From an uncultured Prochlorococcus sp. (GTDB taxonomy: Bacteria > Cyanobacteriota > Cyanobacteriia > PCC-6307 > Cyanobiaceae): DNA of 35,175 nt. This document shows positions 28,704-35,175 of the stretch, piece by piece. The notes under the pieces are model-generated. The model saw only the letters and a list, made by a program, of their open reading frames with translations, had not been told where the DNA came from and searched no databases. Every line of letters starts with the position of its first letter. Position 1 is the first letter of the stretch. The stretch is from contig CACCZQ010000007.1 in the NCBI GenBank assembly GCA_902550485.1, positions 1 to 35,175 on the forward strand. Direction: 5' to 3'. The translations under genes and the position numbers were made by a program.

Positions 28704-28709
28704 TAGAAT
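28704..28709 (+). promoter_or_regulatory. Possible -10 element of the tRNA-Val gene
   Basis: TAGAAT lies 12 bp before the tRNA 5' end in the 98-bp gap shared with mazG. It resembles a sigma-70 -10 box at a suitable distance. No convincing -35 box precedes it. In such A/T-rich sequence a match like this is expected by chance quite often. Confidence 0.25.
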
Positions 28710-28721
28710 GGTTTATTATAA

Positions 28722-28793
<72 letters not shown>

Positions 28794-28808
28794 TTTATTA
28801 TTTTTCTA

Positions 28809-29150
28809 ATGACTGAGATCGTCAATCTTTCAATCAGTCAAAGTGCTGCTTCAGAACTATCTAGGCAAGCCTCTTTTGGAGGTTCTCCAGGAGAAATGTC
28901 GATTGATTTGGTAGAGGATAAAAATTGTTCCGAAGGATGGATGCATATTAAATTAAGGCCAGGTACATGTAATGGATCCCCTATTTCGAGAACTGAAGGA
29001 GTAACTTTATTCGCGGATGTGAAAAAGTTTAATTTACTTAAAGATTTAAAATTAGATTATTACGGCGATTTGAGCGGTGGTGGATTTCTCATTTCAACGC
29101 CAAAAAATGCAAAGCGTTGCTCCTGCGGTTCTGGCTTCAAACTTTTGTAG
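28809..29150 (+). CDS. IscA/HesB-like A-type iron-sulfur carrier protein
   Basis: A-type carriers bind iron or [Fe-S] clusters and pass them to target proteins. The 113-residue protein ends in KRCSCGSGFKLL, matching the C-terminal CxC motif of the family (C104 and C106). C54, in a Gly-rich stretch after a beta strand (HIKLRPGTCNG), fits the third conserved Cys, though the usual CSG-Y context is changed. DYYGDLSGGGFLISTP matches the segment before the CxC. The ATG at 28809 is chosen because an in-frame codon upstream lies inside the tRNA. Only 15 A/T-rich bases without a ribosome binding site separate it from the tRNA 3' end. It is an outlying family member, so whether it carries clusters is inference. 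Confidence 0.75.
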   Translation: MTEIVNLSISQSAASELSRQASFGGSPGEMSIDLVEDKNCSEGWMHIKLRPGTCNGSPISRTEGVTLFADVKKFNLLKDLKLDYYGDLSGGGFLISTPKNAKRCSCGSGFKLL

Positions 29151-29247
29151 AATGTATTTATCTTTTTTTGCAAACTAATATTATTTTCATTAATTGGCTG
29201 CTCTCAAGATAAAATAAACAAAAAGTTTATTGAAATAAAATTTGGAC

Positions 29248-32004
29248 ATGACAGAGATCAATGATCAATTATCTTTAGAGAATTATTCACCTTTTGCAGT
29301 AGAGAAAAAGTGGCAAGAAAAATGGGAAAGTCTAAGGGCGTTTAGTCCTAACCCTGAGGATGATGGGGAGCCTTTTTGTGTTGTTATTCCGCCACCAAAT
29401 GTAACTGGATCTTTGCATATGGGGCATGCATTTAATACTGCTTTGATAGATGTTGTAGTACGTTTTCAAAGACTTTTAGGCAAAAATGTTTTGTGCTTAC
29501 CAGGAACTGATCATGCTTCAATAGCTGTTCAAACTATTCTTGAAAAACAATTAAAAAGTGAAGGCAAAACAAGCGAAGATATTGGAAGAGATGAATTTCT
29601 TAAAAGAGCATGGAACTGGAAAGAACAAAGCGGTGGAAGAATAGTTTCTCAATTAAAAAGGATAGGATATTCAGTTGACTGGACTAGAGAAAGATTTACT
29701 CTTGATCAAAAATTAAATGAAGCAGTTATTGAGGCTTTTAATATTCTCTATAAAAAGAATTTAATTTATAGAGGCGAATATTTGGTTAATTGGTGTCCTG
29801 AATCTCAATCTGCCGTGAGTGATCTTGAAGTTGAAATGCAAGAAGTAAATGGTCATTTATGGCATTTTAAATACCCTTTAATTTCTGAAAGTGGTAAACA
29901 GTTAGATAAGTATCTAGAAGTTGCAACAACAAGACCAGAAACTCTTTTGGGTGATACTGCTGTGGCAGTTAATCCTGATGATGATAGATATAAAGAATTT
30001 ATTGGTGTCAAAGTAAAAGTCCCTTTTGTGGATAGAGAAATACCTATTATCGCCGATTCACATGTTGATAAAGATTTTGGTACTGGTTGTGTGAAGGTTA
30101 CTCCAGCCCATGATCCAAATGATTTTGCAATAGGAAAAAGGCATAATTTAAAACAGATTAATGTAATGAACAAAGATGGAACTTTAAATATTAATGCAGG
30201 TATTTTTCAAAATTTAGATAGATATGAAGCTAGAAAGAAAATTATCAAAGAATTGGATAAATTAGGCCTTTTGACAAAGATAGAGGATTATAAACATACT
30301 GTTCCTTTTTCTGATAGAGGTAAGGTGCCAATTGAACCTTTATTGTCAACACAATGGTTTTTGAAAATGGATGATATATCAAAAGGATGTCTTAATGAAA
30401 TTGATTCTAAAAAACCATCTTTTATTCCTCCACGCTGGGAGAAAGTTTATAAGGATTGGTTAGAGAATATTAATGATTGGTGTATTAGTCGCCAATTGTG
30501 GTGGGGGCACCAAATACCAGCATGGTATGTTTTAGATGACTCTCAAGACTCAATAGAACAAAATACTCCATATATAGTTGCAAGAAATGAAGAAGATGCG
30601 TTAATCGAAGCTAATAAAAAATTTGGATTAAATATTAAATTGGTTCGTGATAAAGATGTTTTGGACACATGGTTTTCAAGTGGTTTATGGCCTTTCTCAA
30701 CCCTTGGTTGGCCAAATACAAATGATCCAGATTTTAAAAAATGGTATCCAAATAATGTTCTTGTTACTGGATTCGATATTATTTTTTTCTGGGTGGCCAG
30801 AATGACAATGATGGGGAATACTTTTACGAATACTATTCCTTTTAAGGATGTTTATATTCATGGTCTAGTTCGAGATGAAAACAATAAAAAAATGAGTAAA
30901 AGTTCAGGTAATGGTATTGATCCAATACTATTAATTGATAAATATGGTTCTGATGCTCTACGATTTGCTTTAATTAGAGAAGTTGCAGGCGCTGGACAAG
31001 ATATCAGGCTTGATTTTGATAGAAAAAAAGATACATCTTCAACTGTTGAAGCTTCAAGAAATTTTGCGAATAAGTTATGGAATGCAACTAAATTTGTGTT
31101 AATTAATAAAACTTCTAACAAAAATTGTTCGCTTAATGAGAGTGATGAAACTTCTTTAGAGTTATGTGATAAATGGATTTTATCAAAATTGAATCAGGTA
31201 AATACAAAAGTGGCTGCTTTGTTGAAAGAATATAAATTGGGTGAATCTGCAAAACTTTTATATGAATTTGCATGGAATGATTTTTGTGACTGGTATGTAG
31301 AATTTGCTAAACAAAGGTTTAATAATAAAGAGACTAAAAATAGAAATATATCTGAAAAAGTTTTAATAAAAGTGCTGAATGATATTTTGGTAATGATTCA
31401 CCCTTTTATGCCGCACATTACTGAGGAACTTTGGCATGTACTGCAAATAAAACCAGATAATGCATTATTATCTCTTCAAAAATGGCCAATTCACGAAAAT
31501 AAATTTGTTGATAATAAGCTTGATAATTCCTTTCATCAACTCTTTGAAATTATTAGGCTGATTAGAAATTTGAGAGCTGAATTAGGTCTTAAGCCATCAG
31601 AAAAAGGTCCTGTATATTTAATTTCAGACAATGATGAATTGATTGATTTTTTAAAAACTTTAGTTGATGATATTCAAACCTTAACTAAATCTTCTGAAGT
31701 GTTTATTTTTAAAACTAATGCTGTTGATAAAAAAGAGTTTGCAAAATCTTTTTCTGGGATAATTAGTAATTTAGAGGTTTACTTACCTTTTCAGGATTTT
31801 GTAAATATAGATGCATTAAAGGAAAGGTTAACCAAGGATTTAACAAAGGTGACTATTGAATTAGAAAATTTAAATAAGAGATTATCTAATAAAAATTTCG
31901 TTGATAAGGCTCCAAAAGATATTGTTGATGAATGCAGATTTAAATTAAATGAGGGTTTGGTGCAAAAGGAGAGAATTACTAAAAAACTCGAACTTTTGAA
32001 TTGA
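29248..32004 (+). CDS. valS: Valyl-tRNA synthetase
   Basis: ValRS charges tRNA-Val. It is a class I enzyme of 918 residues, complete. The HIGH-type motif is in PPNVTGSLHMGHAFN (about residues 48-62), the editing domain follows (TTRPETLLGDTAVAVNP, TPAHDPNDF), and KMSKS is present in NKKMSKSSGNGIDP (about 549-562). The C-terminal coiled-coil arm from about residue 855 (LTKDLTKVTIELENLNKRL) is typical of ValRS and absent from IleRS. I start at ATG 29248. A TTG at 29242 is in frame. A 97-bp gap (29151-29247) precedes it, with no hairpin or T-box. A membrane protein gene follows immediately. tRNA-Val(UAC) lies about 450 bp upstream on the same strand. Confidence 0.97.
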   Translation: MTEINDQLSLENYSPFAVEKKWQEKWESLRAFSPNPEDDGEPFCVVIPPPNVTGSLHMGHAFNTALIDVVVRFQRLLGKNVLCLPGTDHASIAVQTILEKQLKSEGKTSEDIGRDEFLKRAWNWKEQSGGRIVSQLKRIGYSVDWTRERFTLDQKLNEAVIEAFNILYKKNLIYRGEYLVNWCPESQSAVSDLEVEMQEVNGHLWHFKYPLISESGKQLDKYLEVATTRPETLLGDTAVAVNPDDDRYKEFIGVKVKVPFVDREIPIIADSHVDKDFGTGCVKVTPAHDPNDFAIGKRHNLKQINVMNKDGTLNINAGIFQNLDRYEARKKIIKELDKLGLLTKIEDYKHTVPFSDRGKVPIEPLLSTQWFLKMDDISKGCLNEIDSKKPSFIPPRWEKVYKDWLENINDWCISRQLWWGHQIPAWYVLDDSQDSIEQNTPYIVARNEEDALIEANKKFGLNIKLVRDKDVLDTWFSSGLWPFSTLGWPNTNDPDFKKWYPNNVLVTGFDIIFFWVARMTMMGNTFTNTIPFKDVYIHGLVRDENNKKMSKSSGNGIDPILLIDKYGSDALRFALIREVAGAGQDIRLDFDRKKDTSSTVEASRNFANKLWNATKFVLINKTSNKNCSLNESDETSLELCDKWILSKLNQVNTKVAALLKEYKLGESAKLLYEFAWNDFCDWYVEFAKQRFNNKETKNRNISEKVLIKVLNDILVMIHPFMPHITEELWHVLQIKPDNALLSLQKWPIHENKFVDNKLDNSFHQLFEIIRLIRNLRAELGLKPSEKGPVYLISDNDELIDFLKTLVDDIQTLTKSSEVFIFKTNAVDKKEFAKSFSGIISNLEVYLPFQDFVNIDALKERLTKDLTKVTIELENLNKRLSNKNFVDKAPKDIVDECRFKLNEGLVQKERITKKLELLN

Positions 32005-32006
32005 GA

Positions 32007-32603
32007 ATGAATATATTTCTTGAAAATATTTATAATTTGTCTTTTTTTTTTAATACTGGAATTGGGATATTTTCGTTTGTTTGCATTTATATTTTAATTG
32101 TTTTATTAATACTTCCAGCTTCTTGGTTATCTTTATTATCAGGTTTTTTATATGGCTCATATTTAGGATCAATTATCGTTTTTTTCTCTGCTTCTATAGG
32201 AGCATTAGTTGCTTTTTTTGTATCAAAAAGTTTTTTTGCAAAAAAGCTAAAAAATCTTTTTAGCCGTTATCCAAAATTAAGTGTTATGGAAAAAGTAGTA
32301 GAAAAAGGCGGACTTAAATTAATTTTTTTAGCGAGATTATCGCCCATATTTCCCTTTAGTATTCTTAATTATTTTTATGGTTTGAATAATGTTAAATTTC
32401 GAGATTTCGCTCTTGGTCTTCTTGGAATCATTCCAGGAACTTTTCTTTATTGCTCAATAGGTAGTTTGGCAAAAAATATCCAGGAGCTAAAAAATGTGCA
32501 ATCACCAAATAATTTATATATGACTATCGTTGGAATTAGTTCAACTTTTTTAGTTGTATATTTTTCAGCTAAATATTCTAGGGAATATTTTGAAAACTCT
32601 TAA
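32007..32603 (+). CDS. TVP38/TMEM64 (DedA-like, SNARE-associated domain) membrane protein
   Basis: This 198-residue membrane protein has about five hydrophobic segments. The family core is visible: PASWLSLLSGFLYGSYLGSI (about 38-57) followed by a small-residue-rich helix (SASIGALVAFFVSKSFF), then the reentrant region LKLIFLARLSPIFPFSILNYFYGL (about 106-129) with the conserved ARLSP-hP pattern, and LGIIPGTFLYCSIGSLA. Members flip or scavenge lipids or act in membrane homeostasis. The exact substrate is unknown. ATG 32007 is preferred over a TTG at 32001 that overlaps the valS stop. Two bases separate it from valS, so it is likely co-transcribed. Confidence 0.82.
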   Translation: MNIFLENIYNLSFFFNTGIGIFSFVCIYILIVLLILPASWLSLLSGFLYGSYLGSIIVFFSASIGALVAFFVSKSFFAKKLKNLFSRYPKLSVMEKVVEKGGLKLIFLARLSPIFPFSILNYFYGLNNVKFRDFALGLLGIIPGTFLYCSIGSLAKNIQELKNVQSPNNLYMTIVGISSTFLVVYFSAKYSREYFENS

Positions 32604-32607
32604 GAAT

Positions 32608-32760
32608 TTACTCTTTAATATTCCAATCTCTAATTGATGCAATTAAGATAAACCACAAAAGCCTTAATTTACCTAGTATAGTTTTGTTGGTTTCTAATTC
32701 GATATATTTTGCCTGTCCACAAGGTGTTTTTATGAAGTTAAAAACTGTTTTCTTCGTCAT
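32608..32760 (-). CDS. Small uncharacterised ORF, 50 residues
   Basis: An open frame runs from ATG 32758-32760 to TAA 32608-32610 and fills most of the 273-bp gap between the TVP38-like gene and the ligase. The protein is basic, has one Cys in KTPCGQAKY, and a hydrophobic stretch LRLLWFILIASI (about residues 33-44) before a charged end DWNIKE. I do not recognise it. Codon choice resembles its neighbours, and the rest of the gap is low-complexity A/T, which argues for a real gene. A weak GAGA-type ribosome binding site lies about 5 nt upstream. It sits just downstream of the ligase gene on the same strand, 116 bp away. Confidence 0.5.
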   Translation of the reverse strand: MTKKTVFNFIKTPCGQAKYIELETNKTILGKLRLLWFILIASIRDWNIKE

Positions 32761-32876
32761 AAGTCTCTCAAAAAGTCCTGATAATTATTCTTATATTGTA
32801 TAGCCAAGATTTTTATTTTTTTTATTTAAAAACCACATTTTTTTTTGACTACTTTGTTGAATATTATTTTCAAAAT

Positions 32877-34205
32877 TTAAACTTTTTCTCCATCTTTAAA
32901 TCCTCTAAAGCATTTAAATCTAGGAAACCTAAGACTAAAAGCCACTGCATCCTTTGACTTGGTTTTTGCATCAGCTCTGATTTCTACAAGTTGACCAACG
33001 AGATGATTACGTTTTGACCAATATTCTTCACGTTGAATATCACTAAAACCGCTTCCGCAACTAAGACTATATTCATAACCATCATCTTCCCCTTCTAACA
33101 GGATTGCTCCCAGTCTCCCTTTGTTGCGTCCAGTACCTTCCTCAACTGATACAACTTTTAAGGTGACTTCAATGAAAGGTTTTGCTTTTAACCAACTGTG
33201 TGTTCTTTTGCATTCATACATAGCATCAGGATCTTTAATCATTACTCCTTCATAACCACCTTCAACAGCAGATTTATTCAGCTCTACAAATCTTTTTTGT
33301 CCTTCAATAGTGTCTAGATCTACATTTTCCCATTCAAGCGTTTGTATATGTTTTAGAAGCATAGAATGTTTTGCTACCCATTCTTTTACTAATAAACTTC
33401 TTTTTGCTTGACTAGTGTTCCATCTCCCTTTTTGAAAGTTTTCAAGCGGACATAAGTCAAATAGGTGGAGAACCGCGTCTTTGGTTTGTTTGCCATCTTT
33501 TCTATGTACCTGTTTCATTAAATCTTGAAAGTTAGCGCTCATCACTTCACCATCGAGTACTAAGTCATAAGGTGCTGGGTCTTCTTTTAAGGCTTTTTCT
33601 ATTTCTGAGATAATATGACCAAAATTATGGAATTGTTTCCCATTACGAGAAAACATTTCTACTTTATTTTGTCTAATAATAGTTAAGACGCGTACACCAT
33701 CTAATTTGATTTCAATTTGCTTTTTTCCTATCATTTTTTTTTCATGATTTGCACTGTCATGAGCTAAAGGACAAGAAAAAATAGGAATAGAATATTTGGG
33801 AAATTTCTTTGCTATCTTGTTGATTGTTTTTTCAGATACACCACATCTAAGATCTTTAATTAAAACTCGTCTATAAAATCCATTCCATTCTTCTTTTGTT
33901 GCAGATTCCATAGCCATAAGAATTGCATCGCGAGCAGCGTGACCAGTAAGTTCTCTTTGAATAAGCTTATTGGCTAATTTTCTAAAATCTTCCCATAAAA
34001 GATTTTGACTTTTTTCAGTCTCTTTCTCTGGGACAATTTTTACACCAAAAGTTACTAATGGATCAAGTGCCATACGTATCCCTTCAAAAAAATCATCTAG
34101 ACCTTCTTCCATTGCTTCTGAGATGATTTTTTCTTTATCTAATCTACTTGGGTGTAATTCTAATTGATGTATTATTTCTTCTTTAAACAATTCTTTTTGC
34201 CTCAT
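32877..34205 (-). CDS. ATP-dependent DNA ligase, phage type
   Basis: This 442-residue protein is an ATP-dependent ligase, distinct from the NAD-dependent LigA that bacteria use for replication. The AMP-accepting Lys is K167 in IEIKLDGVR (KxDG). Further nucleotidyltransferase motifs are SRNGK near 186, LVLDGEV at 215-221, EGVMIKDP at 319-326, and motif V with paired lysines in SWLKAKP (337-343). An OB-fold domain follows. The N-terminal segment LTGHAARDAIL then RRVLIKDLRCGVSEKTINK resembles T4 ligase. The ending SLRFPRFKCFRGFKDGEK resembles that of T7 ligase. A viral origin is therefore plausible but inferred. The role is likely nick sealing in repair. It starts 8 bp after the small membrane-protein gene. 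Confidence 0.9.
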   Translation of the reverse strand: MRQKELFKEEIIHQLELHPSRLDKEKIISEAMEEGLDDFFEGIRMALDPLVTFGVKIVPEKETEKSQNLLWEDFRKLANKLIQRELTGHAARDAILMAMESATKEEWNGFYRRVLIKDLRCGVSEKTINKIAKKFPKYSIPIFSCPLAHDSANHEKKMIGKKQIEIKLDGVRVLTIIRQNKVEMFSRNGKQFHNFGHIISEIEKALKEDPAPYDLVLDGEVMSANFQDLMKQVHRKDGKQTKDAVLHLFDLCPLENFQKGRWNTSQAKRSLLVKEWVAKHSMLLKHIQTLEWENVDLDTIEGQKRFVELNKSAVEGGYEGVMIKDPDAMYECKRTHSWLKAKPFIEVTLKVVSVEEGTGRNKGRLGAILLEGEDDGYEYSLSCGSGFSDIQREEYWSKRNHLVGQLVEIRADAKTKSKDAVAFSLRFPRFKCFRGFKDGEKV

Positions 34206-34213
34206 AAAAATTA

Positions 34214-34633
34214 TTAATTCACTTTAGCTATTCTTTCTATTTTCCAATCATTGTCAGTTTTTGCAAAAGTAAAATCTAATGGGAGCTCATCTTGTTTGTC
34301 TTCTGACTTTAAATTCAAAGTTATTATGATTTGATCTTCTTGGACTCTAGGTCTTCCTGATTTTAAATTTCTGTATTTATTGAGGTTTAAACTAGCTAAA
34401 AATTTAAGAAAGTCTTGTCGTTTTACATGAGTTTTATAAGTTTTTGTAGTCAAACCATAAGCTGCATCAATTCTGCCAGCAGCTATTTGATCGAAAAACT
34501 TTCTTACTAATGGATTAATTCCTCTGGCGCTAATAACTAATTTGACTGCATTAAAAGTCCAAAAAGAAACTAGTACAGCTCCGCCAACTAATAATGCTTT
34601 AATTCCGATATCTTTAACTAGTGTTACATCCAT
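34214..34633 (-). CDS. Conserved hypothetical, single N-terminal membrane helix with small soluble domain
   Basis: The 139-residue protein has one hydrophobic segment, ALLVGGAVLVSFWTFNAVKLVI (about residues 13-34, not a clear cleavable signal), then a soluble domain of about 100 residues. The domain begins with helix-like NPLVRKFFDQIAAGRIDAAYGL and ends in beta-strand-like DQIIITLNLK, DFTFAKTDNDWKIERI. This order recalls the NTF2-like/SnoaL cone fold, including the final W-I pattern, but I cannot assign a family. It has no catalytic motif that I can see. It is 8 bp upstream of the DNA ligase on the same strand, suggesting one transcript, and diverges from the SprT-like gene across 85 bp. Confidence 0.72.
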   Translation of the reverse strand: MDVTLVKDIGIKALLVGGAVLVSFWTFNAVKLVISARGINPLVRKFFDQIAAGRIDAAYGLTTKTYKTHVKRQDFLKFLASLNLNKYRNLKSGRPRVQEDQIIITLNLKSEDKQDELPLDFTFAKTDNDWKIERIAKVN

Positions 34634-34646
34634 GTTAATTTGAGTT

Positions 34647-34665
34647 TTTTCTTACTTTAAGAAAA
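34647..34665. promoter_or_regulatory. 19-bp inverted repeat in divergent promoter region
   Basis: TTTTCTTA and TAAGAAAA form perfect 8-bp arms around a 3-nt centre (CTT), in the 85-bp gap between the divergent membrane-protein and SprT-like genes. It could be an operator for a dimeric regulator or a weak hairpin. In A/T-rich DNA chance is a real alternative. Confidence 0.3.
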
Positions 34666-34718
34666 GAAATCGTTTTTGATGGCTTTTTTTGTCAAAATAA
34701 TATTAATTTTAATCCATA

Positions 34719-35175
34719 ATGCCTGTAATTCCTCTTTTACCCTTATTTCATAGATTTAATACCCAATATTTTGAAAATTCTTTAACGGTTAATAATCACC
34801 CTTTAGTAAAAGTTAGATGGAGTGATAATAGATTAAAAACTACTGCTGGTTTTTATAAAAGAAAACGTATTAATGGTTTTATAGATTCTGAAATTATCTT
34901 ATCGAAACCTATTTTGAGTAAATTATCTACTAGTGAAATAAACAGTACTTTATGTCATGAAATGATTCATGCATGGGTAGATAGGATATTAAAAAAAAAT
35001 GAGATACATGGTCCAAATTTCTTAGAAAAGATGAATGAAATTAATGAGAAAGAGAGGAATTTTCAAATTTCTGTGAGGCACTCATTTCCTATTGAAAGGA
35101 GAGAATTAAAATATATAGGAACTTGTCAAAATTGTGGTGAGAAATTTTTCTACAGGAAAAGGATAAAGAATATTG
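34719..35175 (+). CDS. SprT-like zinc metallopeptidase, 3' end cut by window edge
   Basis: The frame opens at ATG 34719 and is still open at the last base, so the C terminus is missing after about 152 residues. The zinc protease motif HEMIH is at 80-84 in LCHEMIHAWVDR, and the third ligand is probably H97 in IHGPNFLEKMNEIN, matching the HExxH plus HG-x-F arrangement of the SprT/Spartan family. A zinc ribbon begins at C136-x-x-C139 (TCQNCGEKF), also typical. Eukaryotic Spartan degrades DNA-protein crosslinks. Bacterial SprT is far less studied. Its neighbours across a divergent promoter are a membrane protein and a DNA ligase, which makes a DNA-repair role tempting but unproven. Confidence 0.85.
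   Translation, partial: MPVIPLLPLFHRFNTQYFENSLTVNNHPLVKVRWSDNRLKTTAGFYKRKRINGFIDSEIILSKPILSKLSTSEINSTLCHEMIHAWVDRILKKNEIHGPNFLEKMNEINEKERNFQISVRHSFPIERRELKYIGTCQNCGEKFFYRKRIKNI

Noticed and set aside
29151..29247. Possible T-box or attenuator before valS
   Set aside because: No T-box consensus or specifier-type stem is visible. The sequence is plain A/T-rich DNA.
32081..32263. Second plus-strand frame inside the TVP38-like gene
   Set aside because: It is a +2 shadow of the membrane protein, rich in Phe and Ile from T-rich codons, without support of its own.
32761..32876. Poly-T tracts as intrinsic terminators
   Set aside because: T runs here and at 13500-13620 lack a GC-rich hairpin upstream and match the general low-complexity character of the gaps.

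Overview
The window is a gene-dense, strongly A+T-rich stretch of a picocyanobacterial chromosome. It has the character of a high-light Prochlorococcus: very short intergenic gaps, several overlapping convergent gene ends, few Shine-Dalgarno sequences, and a cyanobacterial gene set. That set includes DnaK ending in VIDADF, a group 2 sigma factor, AcnB, a phytol/dolichol-kinase-type membrane protein, SUMT and polyphosphate kinase. The genus assignment rests on gene content, order and base composition, not on a database search. I see no insertion sequence, prophage block, CRISPR array or rRNA, and all genes read as intact. The first and last genes are cut by the window edges.

Layout. 1-6.6 kb: argG (5' end cut), rpsF, aroE, dnaK2, a DAO-family FAD oxidoreductase and purU. 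6.7-13.4 kb: a CLC antiporter and acnB (same strand, 9 bp apart), aroG-type DAHP synthase, a phytol/dolichol kinase-like protein and a group 2 sigma factor preceded by a consensus Shine-Dalgarno. 13.6-17.8 kb: an MFS exporter coupled to ppk through a TAATG junction, diverging from the SUMT gene cobA. 17.8-28.6 kb: ten consecutive minus-strand genes, in transcription order mazG, speE, speB, gcvT, aspS, pyrG, queE, queC, pabB and pabC. They cover NTP clean-up, polyamines, one-carbon metabolism, aspartate charging, CTP, 7-deazaguanine and folate precursors. 28.7-32.6 kb: plus-strand tRNA-Val(UAC), an IscA/HesB-like protein, valS and a TVP38/DedA-like membrane protein. 32.6-35.2 kb: an unrecognised 50-residue ORF, a phage-type ATP-dependent DNA ligase, a small single-pass membrane protein and, divergently, a SprT-like zinc metallopeptidase that runs off the window.

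Most of the window is ordinary core metabolism. The parts most worth a second look are the right-hand end (virus-like DNA ligase beside a SprT-like protease and two unrecognised small proteins) and the tRNA-Val/IscA-like/valS group, where the tRNA carries a U-U mismatch in its T stem and the next gene starts 15 nt after the tRNA. Several enzymes also show unusual residues at family-diagnostic positions: PabC, AspRS and the CLC protein. I did not find a clear new multi-gene system. The ligase/SprT neighbourhood is the nearest candidate, and its functional link is inference.
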